Assembly: GCF_000731315.1 (NCBI RefSeq) | Contig: NZ_HG938354.1 | Location: 1,674,001-1,738,000 of the forward strand | Origin: Neorhizobium galegae bv. orientalis str. HAMBI 540 | GTDB taxonomy: Bacteria > Pseudomonadota > Alphaproteobacteria > Rhizobiales > Rhizobiaceae | Length of the DNA: 64,000 nucleotides | Reading direction: 5' to 3' | Part shown: positions 8,761-16,873 of the stretch, in pieces | How positions within the stretch are numbered: position 1 is the first letter of the stretch | Layout: each line of letters starts with the position of its first letter | Position numbers and translations under genes: made by a program | The notes under the pieces: model-generated | What the model was told of the DNA's origin: nothing | What the model saw: the letters and a program-made list of their open reading frames with translations, nothing else | Database searches by the model: none

Positions 8761-9534
8761 TTAGTCGCAATAGTCCTTCAGCGCCGCGCTGGCCGCCGAT
8801 CGGATGAAGCCATGGTCGCTCGACACCAACATCGCGCTCGCGCCGAGCTCCCTGGCAAAGGCAAGATCTGCCTTGCCATTCGGCAATAGCATCAGGGGAA
8901 CGCCGGCCTCCCGGGCGGCCGCGGCCACCGTGGTGGTGATTTTGGCCACCTTGGCGCCGGCATCGGGATCGTCGCCGAATGATGCGGTAAGATCCCCACG
9001 TCCCACGAACAATGCGTCGATGCCATCAACCCTGGCAATATCGCCTGCATGTTCGACTGCTTCGGCATCCTCGATCATCGCAATGCATGTCACCTGTCGA
9101 TCCTGCATCGCCATATGCTGCACACCGCCGACCACGCCCCAACCGCTGGCGCGCGTGAGCCCCGCAAACCCGCGGCTGCCGCCTCTATACCGGCAGGCTC
9201 TGGCAATCGCCTGAGCCTTCTCAACCGTCGTCACATGCGGGACCATGATGCCGGAGGCACCGCAATCCAGTGCGGAGAGGATATTCGCGTCGCTGAAGTC
9301 GCCGACGCGCACGATCGGCGCGATATTCGATGCCCTCGCCGCAAAGATCATCATATCCGTAATGGCGCGATCAAGCGGCGCATGTTCCTGATCGATGACC
9401 ACGAAGTCGTAGCCAACCGCCCCCAGGATCTCGACCACCTGGGTGGTCGGAAGCTTGAGGAACGTGCCGAGCATCCGATCTCGCGCCAGCAAACGATCGC
9501 GGAAGGAACTGAAGTGAGGATGTTGGTTGGTCAT
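8761..9534 (-). CDS. HpcH/HpaI-family aldolase
   Basis: A 257-residue class II, metal-dependent aldolase. Family markers are VVIDQEHAPLD, PIVRVGD with the substrate-binding Arg, GASGIMVPHV, the metal ligand Glu in MIEDAEAV and the Asp in FVGRGDLTASFG. Family members cleave 4-hydroxy-2-oxo acids to pyruvate plus an aldehyde, or act on related compounds such as 2-dehydro-3-deoxyglucarate. Next to a Mo hydroxylase and BKACE, it is a plausible final carbon-carbon cleavage step. It is divergent from the BKACE gene across an intergenic region carrying two IclR-type sites. Confidence 0.9.
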   Translation of the reverse strand: MTNQHPHFSSFRDRLLARDRMLGTFLKLPTTQVVEILGAVGYDFVVIDQEHAPLDRAITDMMIFAARASNIAPIVRVGDFSDANILSALDCGASGIMVPHVTTVEKAQAIARACRYRGGSRGFAGLTRASGWGVVGGVQHMAMQDRQVTCIAMIEDAEAVEHAGDIARVDGIDALFVGRGDLTASFGDDPDAGAKVAKITTTVAAAAREAGVPLMLLPNGKADLAFARELGASAMLVSSDHGFIRSAASAALKDYCD

Positions 9535-9602
9535 TGAGCCTGCCTTTTCGATAGCTGCTGCCTATACGCTGCGGACGCAACTACGAAGCCAATAGCCGTA
9601 CC

Positions 9603-9619
9603 GTTTCTCGCTGCGGAAC
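9603..9619. promoter_or_regulatory. IclR-type operator candidate B
   Basis: GTTTCTCGCTGCGGAAC; its complement GTTCCGCAGCGAGAAAC fits GTTYCGC-N5-GAAAC exactly. It lies between the divergent aldolase and BKACE genes, 38 bases centre to centre from site C. Confidence 0.5.
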
Positions 9620-9640
9620 GCCGCCTGCGGCGGCCTGTAC

Positions 9641-9657
9641 GTTTCTAGGCGCGAAAC
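9641..9657. promoter_or_regulatory. IclR-type operator candidate C
   Basis: GTTTCTAGGCGCGAAAC; its complement GTTTCGCGCCTAGAAAC fits GTTYCGC-N5-GAAAC. The pair of sites B and C could control both divergent genes. Confidence 0.5.
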
Positions 9658-9755
9658 GGCCGCCGATAAGAATTGTGATCGGCGGCTTCCGGTGCGAGCG
9701 AATACGCGAACCCTCATGGTCGATAGACGACCGCACTTAGCAAGGAAGGCGACGC

Positions 9756-10649
9756 TTGGCCGATCCCACAATCATCACCTGTGCCGTTACCGGCAACATA
9801 ACGAGCCCTTCGCAGACGCCCTATCTGCCGATCACGCCGGAACAAATCGCCAATGCCTGCCTGGAGGCGACCCGCGCGGGCGCGGCCATTGTCCATATCC
9901 ACGTCAGGCATCCCGACGGCGGGCCGAGCATGGAGCTTTCCCACTACCGGGAGGTCGTCGAGCGCCTTCGGGCTGCCGACGATGACGTCATCATCAACCT
10001 CACCACAGGTCCTGGCGGTCGCTTCATCCCGAGCGAAGACGACCCGAAGACTGCCGCGCCGGGGACGACCCTGCTGCGGCCGGAACTTCGCGTCGAACAT
10101 ATCGCCGCATTGCGGCCGGAGATCTGCAGCCTCGACTTCAACACGATGTATTCCGGGACATCGGTGGTCATCAACACGCCGCGCAATCTGGCGATCATGG
10201 CCGATATCATTCAAAATGCCGGCGTCGTCCCCGAACTTGAAGTGTTCGATACGGGAGACATACAGCTCGCCAATCATTTCCTGCAGGAGGGGCGGCTCGA
10301 TGGCCCGGCGCTTTTCCAGATCGTGCTCGGCGTCCGTTACGGCGCCATCGCGACACCGGAAACCCTTCTCTATATGAAATCGCTTCTCCCGACGGGATCG
10401 CATTGGGCCGCTTTCGGCGTAGGGCGCTTCGAGTTCCCGATGCTGGCGCAGGCCTGGCTGGCGGGTGGACATGTCCGCGTCGGCCTGGAGGACAACATCT
10501 ATCTCGAAAAAGGCGTGCTGGCCGAGAGCAACACGGTCCTCGTCCAGAAGGCCGTGCGAATCGTGAAGGAGCTCGGAGGCACGATCGCCACGGTCGGTGA
10601 GACGCGCGAGATCCTGAAGCTGAAAAAACAGCTTCCAACGGCGATCTGA
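9756..10649 (+). CDS. Beta-keto acid cleavage enzyme (BKACE, DUF849; Kce-like)
   Basis: A 297-residue TIM-barrel protein of the BKACE family, whose founder cleaves 3-keto-5-aminohexanoate with acetyl-CoA to acetoacetate and a new CoA ester. Visible markers are the Zn-binding H-x-H in IVHIHVRHPDGGPS, INLTTGPGGR, PELEVFDTGD and the Zn ligand Glu in VRVGLEDN. The start is TTG at 9756, with AAGGAAGG (9742-9749) in front; no in-frame ATG fits better. BKACE enzymes act on many beta-keto acids, so the substrate is open. It leads a plus-strand pair with the cupin protein. Confidence 0.92.
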   Translation: MADPTIITCAVTGNITSPSQTPYLPITPEQIANACLEATRAGAAIVHIHVRHPDGGPSMELSHYREVVERLRAADDDVIINLTTGPGGRFIPSEDDPKTAAPGTTLLRPELRVEHIAALRPEICSLDFNTMYSGTSVVINTPRNLAIMADIIQNAGVVPELEVFDTGDIQLANHFLQEGRLDGPALFQIVLGVRYGAIATPETLLYMKSLLPTGSHWAAFGVGRFEFPMLAQAWLAGGHVRVGLEDNIYLEKGVLAESNTVLVQKAVRIVKELGGTIATVGETREILKLKKQLPTAI

Positions 10650-10676
10650 AACCCATCCAAAGCAAGGGAGATAAAG

Positions 10677-11588
10677 ATGTACGTCCAAAGCGACCCGCGG
10701 TCGAGCCTGCAGGGCAGTGCCGCGCATAAGGATGCCGTGGCTCATACCAGCTATTTCGGCTCTCAGGCCGGCCTTTTCTATCGGGAAGACCCACAGGTCA
10801 GCGATGCCAACGGCGACACCTGGATCAGCCGCGGGCAGAACTTCGTCGTCGTCTATAGCAACGGTAAGGAAGGCGGCACCTTCTCAAGAGAGACCCAGCC
10901 TGACGAATATGCGTTGATCATCCCGGACAGGGAGACCTCGGTCGAGATCACCACGGCGCAAGGAAGCACAATCGTTCCGGGTTATTCCGTGGCCTTTGTG
11001 CCGCCGGGGGCAAGCTCGATCCGACTGCTGACCTCCGGCACGATCGTCCGGTTATTCACTCCGAAGTCGGAGGACCTGGCAAAGGCGGCATCCAACGCCG
11101 ATGCCTTTAACGGGCCGCACCCCAACGTGGTACCGTTCGAAGCCTGGCCCGAACCGCCCGGCGGCCTCAAGTTGAAGTGGTATACCCTGGACGTGCCCGA
11201 AGATCCCTCCCGATTCGGGCGGATCTATCGCTGCACGACCTTCATGATCAACTATCTCACCCCGCGGATCGGCCCCCGCGAGCGCGACAAGGTCTCGCCA
11301 CATCATCACGATGACTTCGAACAATGCTCGCTGGCGCTCAGCGGCAGCTTTACCCATCATCTGCGTTGGCCGTGGGCGACCAACATGAATATCTGGCGTG
11401 AAGACGAACATCTCTACTGCGAGTCGCCTTCGATCTGCGTCATCCCGCCACCCGCCATCCATACGACGACGGCGGAATCTGCCGGCGTCAATCAGCTGGT
11501 GGATATCTTTGCACCGCCGCGCGCCGATTTCTCGGCAAAACCGGGCTGGGTTCTGAACGAAGAGGATTATCCGCTGCCAAAGAGCTGA
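10677..11588 (+). CDS. Cupin-like (probable bicupin) protein of unknown substrate
   Basis: A 303-residue protein, strand-rich throughout, with two cupin-like halves. The N-half contains G-Q-N-F-V-V-V-Y and Y-S-V-A-F-V-P-P-G. The C-half contains SPHHHDDFEQCSLALSGSF, a histidine-glutamate set that looks like cupin motif 1 (metal ligands), and a later PPPAIHTT, which looks like motif 2 with the last histidine. Only the second half seems able to bind metal. It starts 27 bases after the BKACE gene, clearly the same transcript. Bicupins include ring-cleaving dioxygenases and isomerases of sugar acids; either fits here and I cannot choose. Confidence 0.6.
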   Translation: MYVQSDPRSSLQGSAAHKDAVAHTSYFGSQAGLFYREDPQVSDANGDTWISRGQNFVVVYSNGKEGGTFSRETQPDEYALIIPDRETSVEITTAQGSTIVPGYSVAFVPPGASSIRLLTSGTIVRLFTPKSEDLAKAASNADAFNGPHPNVVPFEAWPEPPGGLKLKWYTLDVPEDPSRFGRIYRCTTFMINYLTPRIGPRERDKVSPHHHDDFEQCSLALSGSFTHHLRWPWATNMNIWREDEHLYCESPSICVIPPPAIHTTTAESAGVNQLVDIFAPPRADFSAKPGWVLNEEDYPLPKS

Positions 11589-11590
11589 AG

Positions 11591-11627
11591 ATTGACCGGC
11601 GGCGGCATCCACTGCCGCCCGACCAAT
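11591..11627. terminator. Hairpin between convergent genes
   Basis: ATTG and CGGCGGC pair with GCCGCCCG and CAAT just after the cupin gene stop. There is no T-tract, so it may be a weak or factor-assisted end for either strand. Confidence 0.4.
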
Positions 11628-11637
11628 CTCGGGAGCA

Positions 11638-12660
11638 TCATGATCCGGGGCGGGGCACAGGAACGGTCTCGGCAAGCGCCGGATCGACCGCCAGCACAAC
11701 CTTGCCGATCTGCCGGTTTTCGTCGAGGATGGTATGGGCGGCCTGAACCTGCGTGAACGGGACGATCTCGTGAATACGGGTCACGATAAGCCCGCTCTCG
11801 AGCAACGGCCAGACCTGATCGACCAATTCCCTGGCGATTTGCCCCTTGTAGGAAGCAGGCCTTGGCCGCAGCGTCGAACCGGTGATCGTCAGCCTTCGAC
11901 GAACAAGCGCACGAATGTCCACTTCCGCGGTCGGCCCCTGATGGCTCGCGATGAAAACCAGACGACCGTCATTTCTCAGCAGGTTCAACTGGCGTTGCGT
12001 GTCAGGTCCGGCCTGACCATCGAGGATCACATCGACCCCCTCGCCGCCTGTCAGCGCACGGATTTCCTCGTCCCACCGGCCGCGGTAATCCAATGCCGCC
12101 CGCGCACCAAGAGCGCTGCAGACGGCTCGTTTCTCGTCGCTGCCAGCCGTGGCGAAAAGCGTGGCATTGCGCAGGTGTCGAGCAATCTGGATGCCAGCCA
12201 TTCCCACTCCGCTCGTCCCGCCGTGGACCAGCAGCGTCTCCCCGTTTCCGAGCCGGGCAAGCCATATCAAGTTGTTCCAGGCGGTAAAGAAGACCTCCGG
12301 CAGCGAAGCCGCATCGACAAAGCTGAAACCACGCGGAATCGGCATGCACTGGACCGCCGGAGCGACGCAGTATTGCGCATAGCCTCCGCCGTTGACCAGT
12401 GCGCAGACCGCATCTCCAATCTGGAGCGCGTCAACGCCGTCGCCCACGTCTTCGACCATGCCGGCGACATCAAGGCCGATGATCGGGGAGGCTTCCGGCG
12501 GGGCTGGATAAAGCCCTCGCCGCTGCTGCACGTCGGGACGATTAACCCCGGCGGCGAAGACCCGTATCAAAACCTCTCCCGACCTTGGCCGCGGACGCGG
12601 CTGTTCGGCGATCTGAAGAACTTCCGGCCCGCCGGTCTTTTCGATCAGGACAACCTGCAT
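11638..12660 (-). CDS. Zinc-independent quinone oxidoreductase-like MDR protein
   Basis: A 340-residue medium-chain dehydrogenase/reductase. The N-terminal MQVVLIEKTGGPEVLQ and GVNRPDVQQRRGLYP identify the quinone oxidoreductase (PIG3/QorA) branch. The NADPH-binding motif is HGGTSGVG near residues 146-153. No zinc cysteines are seen. The start is ATG 12660; the frame extends further but the protein similarity starts here. A GTG four codons upstream is an alternative. It begins 23 bases after the stop of the DUF6282 gene, so the two form an operon. It probably reduces an enone or quinone intermediate. Confidence 0.88.
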   Translation of the reverse strand: MQVVLIEKTGGPEVLQIAEQPRPRPRSGEVLIRVFAAGVNRPDVQQRRGLYPAPPEASPIIGLDVAGMVEDVGDGVDALQIGDAVCALVNGGGYAQYCVAPAVQCMPIPRGFSFVDAASLPEVFFTAWNNLIWLARLGNGETLLVHGGTSGVGMAGIQIARHLRNATLFATAGSDEKRAVCSALGARAALDYRGRWDEEIRALTGGEGVDVILDGQAGPDTQRQLNLLRNDGRLVFIASHQGPTAEVDIRALVRRRLTITGSTLRPRPASYKGQIARELVDQVWPLLESGLIVTRIHEIVPFTQVQAAHTILDENRQIGKVVLAVDPALAETVPVPRPGS

Positions 12661-12683
12661 GGTTTCGACCACAGTTCCGGCGC

Positions 12684-13631
12684 TCAGCCGGTCAATCCGA
12701 GCAGGCGGGCGGGATTGTCTGCGACCATGGTCCGCACCTCCGCCTCGCTGAAGCCGAGCGCCAGGCAAAGCTTGATGGCCTGACGCATGCCTTCCACCGG
12801 CGTCGGATTGTCCACCTGCCCGAGATCGGACCCGATCGAGGAATGTTCGACACCGGCCGCAAGGATATGCTCCTTGAGCTCCTCGGGCGTGTAGGTGTTG
12901 AAGCGGGAATCCACATAAAGCCCGGCGGACTGCTCGATCAGTGCGCCGAGCTTGGCCAAGTCGCGGACGTCTTCATACGTGAAATGCAGGCCGTACATGG
13001 GATGGTTGACGAGCAACCGCTTGACGCCACGTGAGCGCGCCTCGTCGAAGAGCTTCCAGATTTCCCATACATGCAGATGGCCCGACGAGAGGATCACATC
13101 GAATTCGGCGATGAGGTCCAGAATCTGCTTCACCTCGTCGAGGATTTTTCCATAGGGGTCGACAACGGTAAGCGCCGGAGAGGGCCGGAGCTCGACATTG
13201 GTTGCCAGCCGCGTCTTGCGATGCGCGCTGCGGATATGGTTGCCCGCCTGCGCCGTTGGCATCCAGATCAGCTTGGCACCCATCTTCAACTGGGCGTCGA
13301 CGACGAACGGGTTTAGCCCTCCCGTCGAATTGTTGAGAACCAGGCCGCTGAACATCGACAGCCCGCGGTCTCCGAACAAACGCTCCATCATCGGAATGAC
13401 GGGCGCCACCGAATAATGGTGATCCTTGAACAACACGGCGCGCATCCCGGCCGCCGCCGCTTCGTCGGCTGCCTCCATGTGGTCGAGCTTTCGCGGCATG
13501 GTCGACGGGCCGGAATGGACGTGAAGGTCGATGGCGCCCTTCAACAGACCATTGGCCACGTCATCGTCTATGCCAGCGATAAGCTGCCGGACTTGTTCCC
13601 TATTGCGGTTTGCATCGTCTGCCGAAGCCAT
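12684..13631 (-). CDS. DUF6282 family protein, amidohydrolase-like
   Basis: A 315-residue protein with a TIM-barrel metal-hydrolase pattern. DLHVHSGPS near residue 35 gives the H-x-H metal pair, FKDHHYS a second histidine pair, and SSGHLHVWE and NHPMYG further candidate ligands. A late S-D-L-G carries the acid expected at the end of the barrel. This matches the DUF6282 group, whose members sit in catabolic clusters but lack an assigned reaction. A lactone, amide or C-C hydrolysis step is possible. It is divergent from the IclR gene. Confidence 0.75.
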   Translation of the reverse strand: MASADDANRNREQVRQLIAGIDDDVANGLLKGAIDLHVHSGPSTMPRKLDHMEAADEAAAAGMRAVLFKDHHYSVAPVIPMMERLFGDRGLSMFSGLVLNNSTGGLNPFVVDAQLKMGAKLIWMPTAQAGNHIRSAHRKTRLATNVELRPSPALTVVDPYGKILDEVKQILDLIAEFDVILSSGHLHVWEIWKLFDEARSRGVKRLLVNHPMYGLHFTYEDVRDLAKLGALIEQSAGLYVDSRFNTYTPEELKEHILAAGVEHSSIGSDLGQVDNPTPVEGMRQAIKLCLALGFSEAEVRTMVADNPARLLGLTG

Positions 13632-13702
13632 GGTCTTCCCCTGTAATCAACTAGGCTCTGGTAAAGCGTGACCCCGGGAAACGACAACTTGTCTTGGCGG
13701 TC

Positions 13703-13719
13703 GTTCCGCGTTACGAAAC
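13703..13719. promoter_or_regulatory. IclR-type operator candidate A
   Basis: GTTCCGCGTTACGAAAC lies 31 bases before the IclR gene start. Its arms GTTCCG/CGAAAC pair apart from one base, and it sits inside wider CTTGGCG/CGCCAAG arms. The placement suggests autoregulation and control of the divergent DUF6282 operon. Confidence 0.55.
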
Positions 13720-13749
13720 GGTCGCCAAGATGCTACGGGAGGAGGATCC

Positions 13750-14532
13750 ATGGGCATTCGAGCTGTCGAACGCGCGATGACCGTTCTGCAGGAACTCAAC
13801 CTGCAGCCAATCAACACGATCGCGCAACTGCACGCCCGGACGAAACTTCCCAAGCCAACTCTCGTTCGCATCCTGCGCACTCTTGAAGATGCGGGATATG
13901 TCGAGAACGATCCCCGGCAGGGCGGCTATCATGTCAGCGCGCTAGTAACCTCCTTAAGTTCCGGTTTTCACAAGGATCCTCTGGTCGTGGAAGCCGGGCG
14001 CGCATGGGCGATCGCAATGACCCGGCAGCACAAGTGGCCGGTGGCGATTGCGTTGCCGGACTATGACAGGATGGTGGTACGTTTCAGCACCGTGCCGGAC
14101 AGTTTCATTTCGCCGTTCCACAGCACGGTCAACAAACGGTTGAACCTTCTCACCCGCGGCCTCGGCCTTGCCTATCTGGCTTTTCTGGACAAGGAAGAAT
14201 TCGAACTGATCATCGGTGTCCTGAAGCGCTCGGACGATCCGGAGAACGCCCTTAGCCATCATCCCGACGAGCTGAAGAGGCTCGTGGGAAGGGTGCATGA
14301 AAATGGATATGCCGTCAGGTCATCGCTGGTGGAGCCGAAAAACTCCAACACGATTGCCGTACCCATCATCGGTCAAGGCGATCGGGTGCTGGCGAGCATC
14401 GGTTTGACCTACTTCAAATCGGCATTCAAGTCGGAGCAGGAAGCTTGCGAGCGGTATGCCCCCATCCTGAAATCCGCGGCAAAAGCAATCTCGGAGGACC
14501 TGGATCGCCTTTCGAACCAACTTGCAGTCTGA
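13750..14532 (+). CDS. IclR-family transcriptional regulator
   Basis: A 260-residue regulator. The N-terminal winged helix-turn-helix (residues about 5-65) includes INTIAQLHARTKLPKPTLVRILRTLEDAGYV. The effector domain includes LGLAYLAFLD and, near the end, a VLASIGLTYFKSAF strand. GGGAGGAGG precedes the ATG. IclR proteins often sense an aromatic acid or the CoA ester being degraded. Its position at the end of the region and the shared 17-bp motif make it the likely local regulator; the effector is unknown. Confidence 0.92.
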   Translation: MGIRAVERAMTVLQELNLQPINTIAQLHARTKLPKPTLVRILRTLEDAGYVENDPRQGGYHVSALVTSLSSGFHKDPLVVEAGRAWAIAMTRQHKWPVAIALPDYDRMVVRFSTVPDSFISPFHSTVNKRLNLLTRGLGLAYLAFLDKEEFELIIGVLKRSDDPENALSHHPDELKRLVGRVHENGYAVRSSLVEPKNSNTIAVPIIGQGDRVLASIGLTYFKSAFKSEQEACERYAPILKSAAKAISEDLDRLSNQLAV

Positions 14533-14574
14533 TTGCTTCGATCTTTCGCTCCGCTCTTAAACGCGGCATCGCAA

Positions 14575-15575
14575 TCAGCCGCCCCGAACCGATCCGCGCC
14601 AAACCAGTTCGGCGTGCATCTTCTGAGAATTGCCAAGTTCCGCGGGCAGGCGGTCAAGCCAGGCTACGGCTTCGGTCGCTATTCGATCGATCGGCTGGGC
14701 GAAAGTGGTGAGGTTGTAGGAAGACCAGGACGACTGCTCGATGTCGTCGAAGCCGATGACGCAGACATCCGAGGGGATGGCGATGTTGAACTGGTGACGG
14801 GCCGCATCCATCAGCCCGCAGGCCAGCAGATCGTTGACGCAGAAGATCGCATCCGGCCGCTTTTCGCGGGTGAGAAGCCGCTGCGCCAGCATCGCGCCGC
14901 TCTGGTAGGTCGTCGGGCCGAAACGCTCCACCGTAACCTCGAACCATGTTCGCGGCCGGCGGCGCAGAACCCCTCCTCGCGCGCCATCAGGCTTGGCGTC
15001 ATCGCCTCTGAATTGGCAAAGGCGAAACTGCGACAACCGGCCCGCAACAGCGCGATGAAGGCGCGTCGCGCCGCCTGCCGGTCATTGAGGTTGATCATCA
15101 GCGCGCCCTCCCGATCCTCGTCACGGTTGATGAGCACGAGGCGCTGGCCGCTCTTCAGGCAGAGGTCGGTGATCGATTTGTCGGGCATCCCGGAAAGAAT
15201 GATTGAGGCATCGGCGCGATAACTGATCGCCTGCCGCAATGCCTGATCGACGCTGTCGTCCGAACGGTCGGTATTGATCAGCATGGCGATCTTCGACGTA
15301 ACCTGAAGCTGCTGGGTCAGCGCGCGGACGAGCCTGGCACGATAGGGCGTGTCCATTTCCGACACGATCAGACAGACGATGCCGCTTTCATTACGCATCA
15401 GTCCGCGCGCGAGGTGGTTGACGTGATAACCAAGTTCTTCGGCGGCCTCTGTGACGCGGCGGCGCGTCTCGTCCGACACGCTGGCGCCGGGCGTAAAGGT
15501 GCGCGACACAGCGGACCGGGACACACCTGCCCGATCGGCGACCTCCTTGGCGCTGACGAAAATCTTGCGGCTCAT
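14575..15575 (-). pseudogene. LacI-family regulator interrupted by a frameshift
   Basis: The N-terminal part, from ATG 15575 (AGGGAGGGG in front), has a clear LacI helix-turn-helix (VSAKEVADRAGVSRSAVSRTF) and the first sugar-binding lobe as far as SLMAREEGFCAAGREHG. Near 14942 the coding frame jumps. The remainder, in the other frame, starts FEVTVERFGPTTYQSGAML and continues with PDAIFCVNDLLACG and VIGFDDIE to a normal C-terminus. One missing base in the run GGTTCGAGG explains the break. If real, the product lacks its second lobe and dimer interface, and the adjacent transporter would be derepressed. A sequencing error is the alternative. Confidence 0.85.
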
Positions 15576-15609
15576 CGCCACCCCTCCCTTGCCCATCTCA
15601 TGCCTATTT

Positions 15610-15625
15610 TTGCAAACGAGTGCAA
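15610..15625. promoter_or_regulatory. LacI-type operator 1
   Basis: TTGCAAACGAGTGCAA, a 16-bp site with the LacI-family layout TTGCA-N2-CG-N2-TGCAA. It lies 34 bases before the regulator's own start codon, so it could mediate autorepression. Confidence 0.7.
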
Positions 15626-15678
15626 CAAATATATGATGGGGCCAGCCAATGCCGCTGGAATTCTTCAGCGATAGGTTA

Positions 15679-15723
15679 TTGACAAGCGATGCAAGTACGT
15701 GGAACCATTGCACACGCTTGCAA
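15679..15723 (+). promoter_or_regulatory. Promoter with LacI-type operator 2
   Basis: A consensus -35 hexamer TTGACA (15679-15684) is followed by a weak -10 region. The palindrome TTGCACACGCTTGCAA (15708-15723) then lies where transcription should start. It has the same layout as operator 1, with centres 98 bases apart. This is a standard repressor arrangement for the transporter gene that starts at 15767. Confidence 0.65.
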
Positions 15724-15766
15724 AGCGGGTGATGTGGAGGCGTCACCAAATCTGGGAGGATTAATC

Positions 15767-16795
15767 ATGCGCCTTGCTCTTATGGCTGCGACTGCGCTCG
15801 CGGCTGGTCTTATGACGAATGCCACGGCATCCCGTGCGGCCGAAGAACTCAATCTCATCTGCTCCGCTGATGTCGTCATCTGCGAAATGATGCAGCAGAT
15901 GTTCCAGAAGGAAACCGGCATCCAGGTGAACATGGTCCGCCTGTCGTCCGGCGAAACCTATGCCAAGATACGCGCCGAAGCGCGCAACCCGAAAACCGAT
16001 ATCTGGTGGGCCGGCACCGGTGATCCGCATCTGCAGGCCGCCGCCGAGGGGCTGACCCAGGAGTATAAGTCGCCGCTGCTCGGAGAGCTCAACGACTGGG
16101 CGAAAAAGCAGGCCGAGGCCTCGGGCTTCCGCACTGTCGGCGTTTACGCCGGCGCACTCGGCTGGGGCTACAATACCGACCGCTTCAAGCAGAAGAACTA
16201 CAAGGAGCCGAAATGCTGGGCCGACCTGCTGGATCCTTCCTTCAAGGGTGAGATCCAGATGGCAAACCCGAATTCATCCGGCACCGCCTATACCGCACTG
16301 GCAACGCTCGTACAGATCATGGGCGAGGACAAGGCATACGACTACCTGAAGAAGCTTAACGCCAACATCTCGCAATACACCAAGTCCGGCTCGGCTCCGG
16401 TCAAGGCCGCGGGCCGCGGCGAAACCGCGATCGGTATCGTCTTCATGCACGATGCCGTGGCAGTTGCCGTGGAAGGTTTCCCGGTAAAATCGGTCGCGCC
16501 ATGCGAAGGCACCGGCTACGAAATCGGCTCCATGTCGATCGTCAAGGGCGCCCGTAATCTGGAGAACGCCAAGAAATGGTACGACTGGGCGCTGAAGGCC
16601 GATGTGCAGTCGCATATGAAGGAAGCCAAGTCATTCCAGCTGCCGTCGAATTCCAAGGCAGAAGTGCCGAAGGAATCGCCGAAATTCTCCGACATCAAGC
16701 TGATCGACTATGACTTCGCCAAATACGGCGATCCGAACACCCGCAAGACGCTCCTGGAGCGCTGGGATAAGGAAATCGGCGCGAACGCCAACTGA
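15767..16795 (+). CDS. AfuA/FbpA-like periplasmic binding protein
   Basis: A 342-residue solute receptor. The signal peptide is MRLALMAATALAAGLMTNATASRAA; GGGAGGA precedes the ATG at 15767. The mature part has the iron(III)/phosphosugar-type fold: a LNLICSADVVICEMMQQMF start, TDIWWAGTGDPHLQAAAEG, then GVYAGALGWGYN and QMANPNSSGTAYTALATLVQ. The family includes iron receptors and AfuA, which binds hexose phosphates rather than iron. The neighbouring phosphatase-family enzyme and LacI regulator favour a phosphorylated sugar. It opens the operon 15767-20998. Confidence 0.85.
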   Translation: MRLALMAATALAAGLMTNATASRAAEELNLICSADVVICEMMQQMFQKETGIQVNMVRLSSGETYAKIRAEARNPKTDIWWAGTGDPHLQAAAEGLTQEYKSPLLGELNDWAKKQAEASGFRTVGVYAGALGWGYNTDRFKQKNYKEPKCWADLLDPSFKGEIQMANPNSSGTAYTALATLVQIMGEDKAYDYLKKLNANISQYTKSGSAPVKAAGRGETAIGIVFMHDAVAVAVEGFPVKSVAPCEGTGYEIGSMSIVKGARNLENAKKWYDWALKADVQSHMKEAKSFQLPSNSKAEVPKESPKFSDIKLIDYDFAKYGDPNTRKTLLERWDKEIGANAN

Positions 16796-16807
16796 CGTCA
16801 ATCGTTG

Positions 16808-16837
16808 CGCCGCGCCAGGGCTCGTCCCGGTGCGGCG
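16808..16837 (+). other. Intergenic stem-loop between receptor and permease genes
   Basis: CGCCGC (16808-16813) pairs with GCGGCG (16832-16837), with G/C-rich pairing inside. There is no T-tract. Such loops after binding-protein genes often stabilise the upstream mRNA so that the receptor is made in excess. Confidence 0.45.
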
Positions 16838-16873
16838 GACCTGTTCTCCTGTTAAGCAAGGTCACTGCCGGCC

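Noticed and set aside
9714..10745. Minus-strand frame of 343 codons opposite BKACE
   Set aside because: Antisense to a gene with metal motifs and a ribosome site; the product resembles no family.
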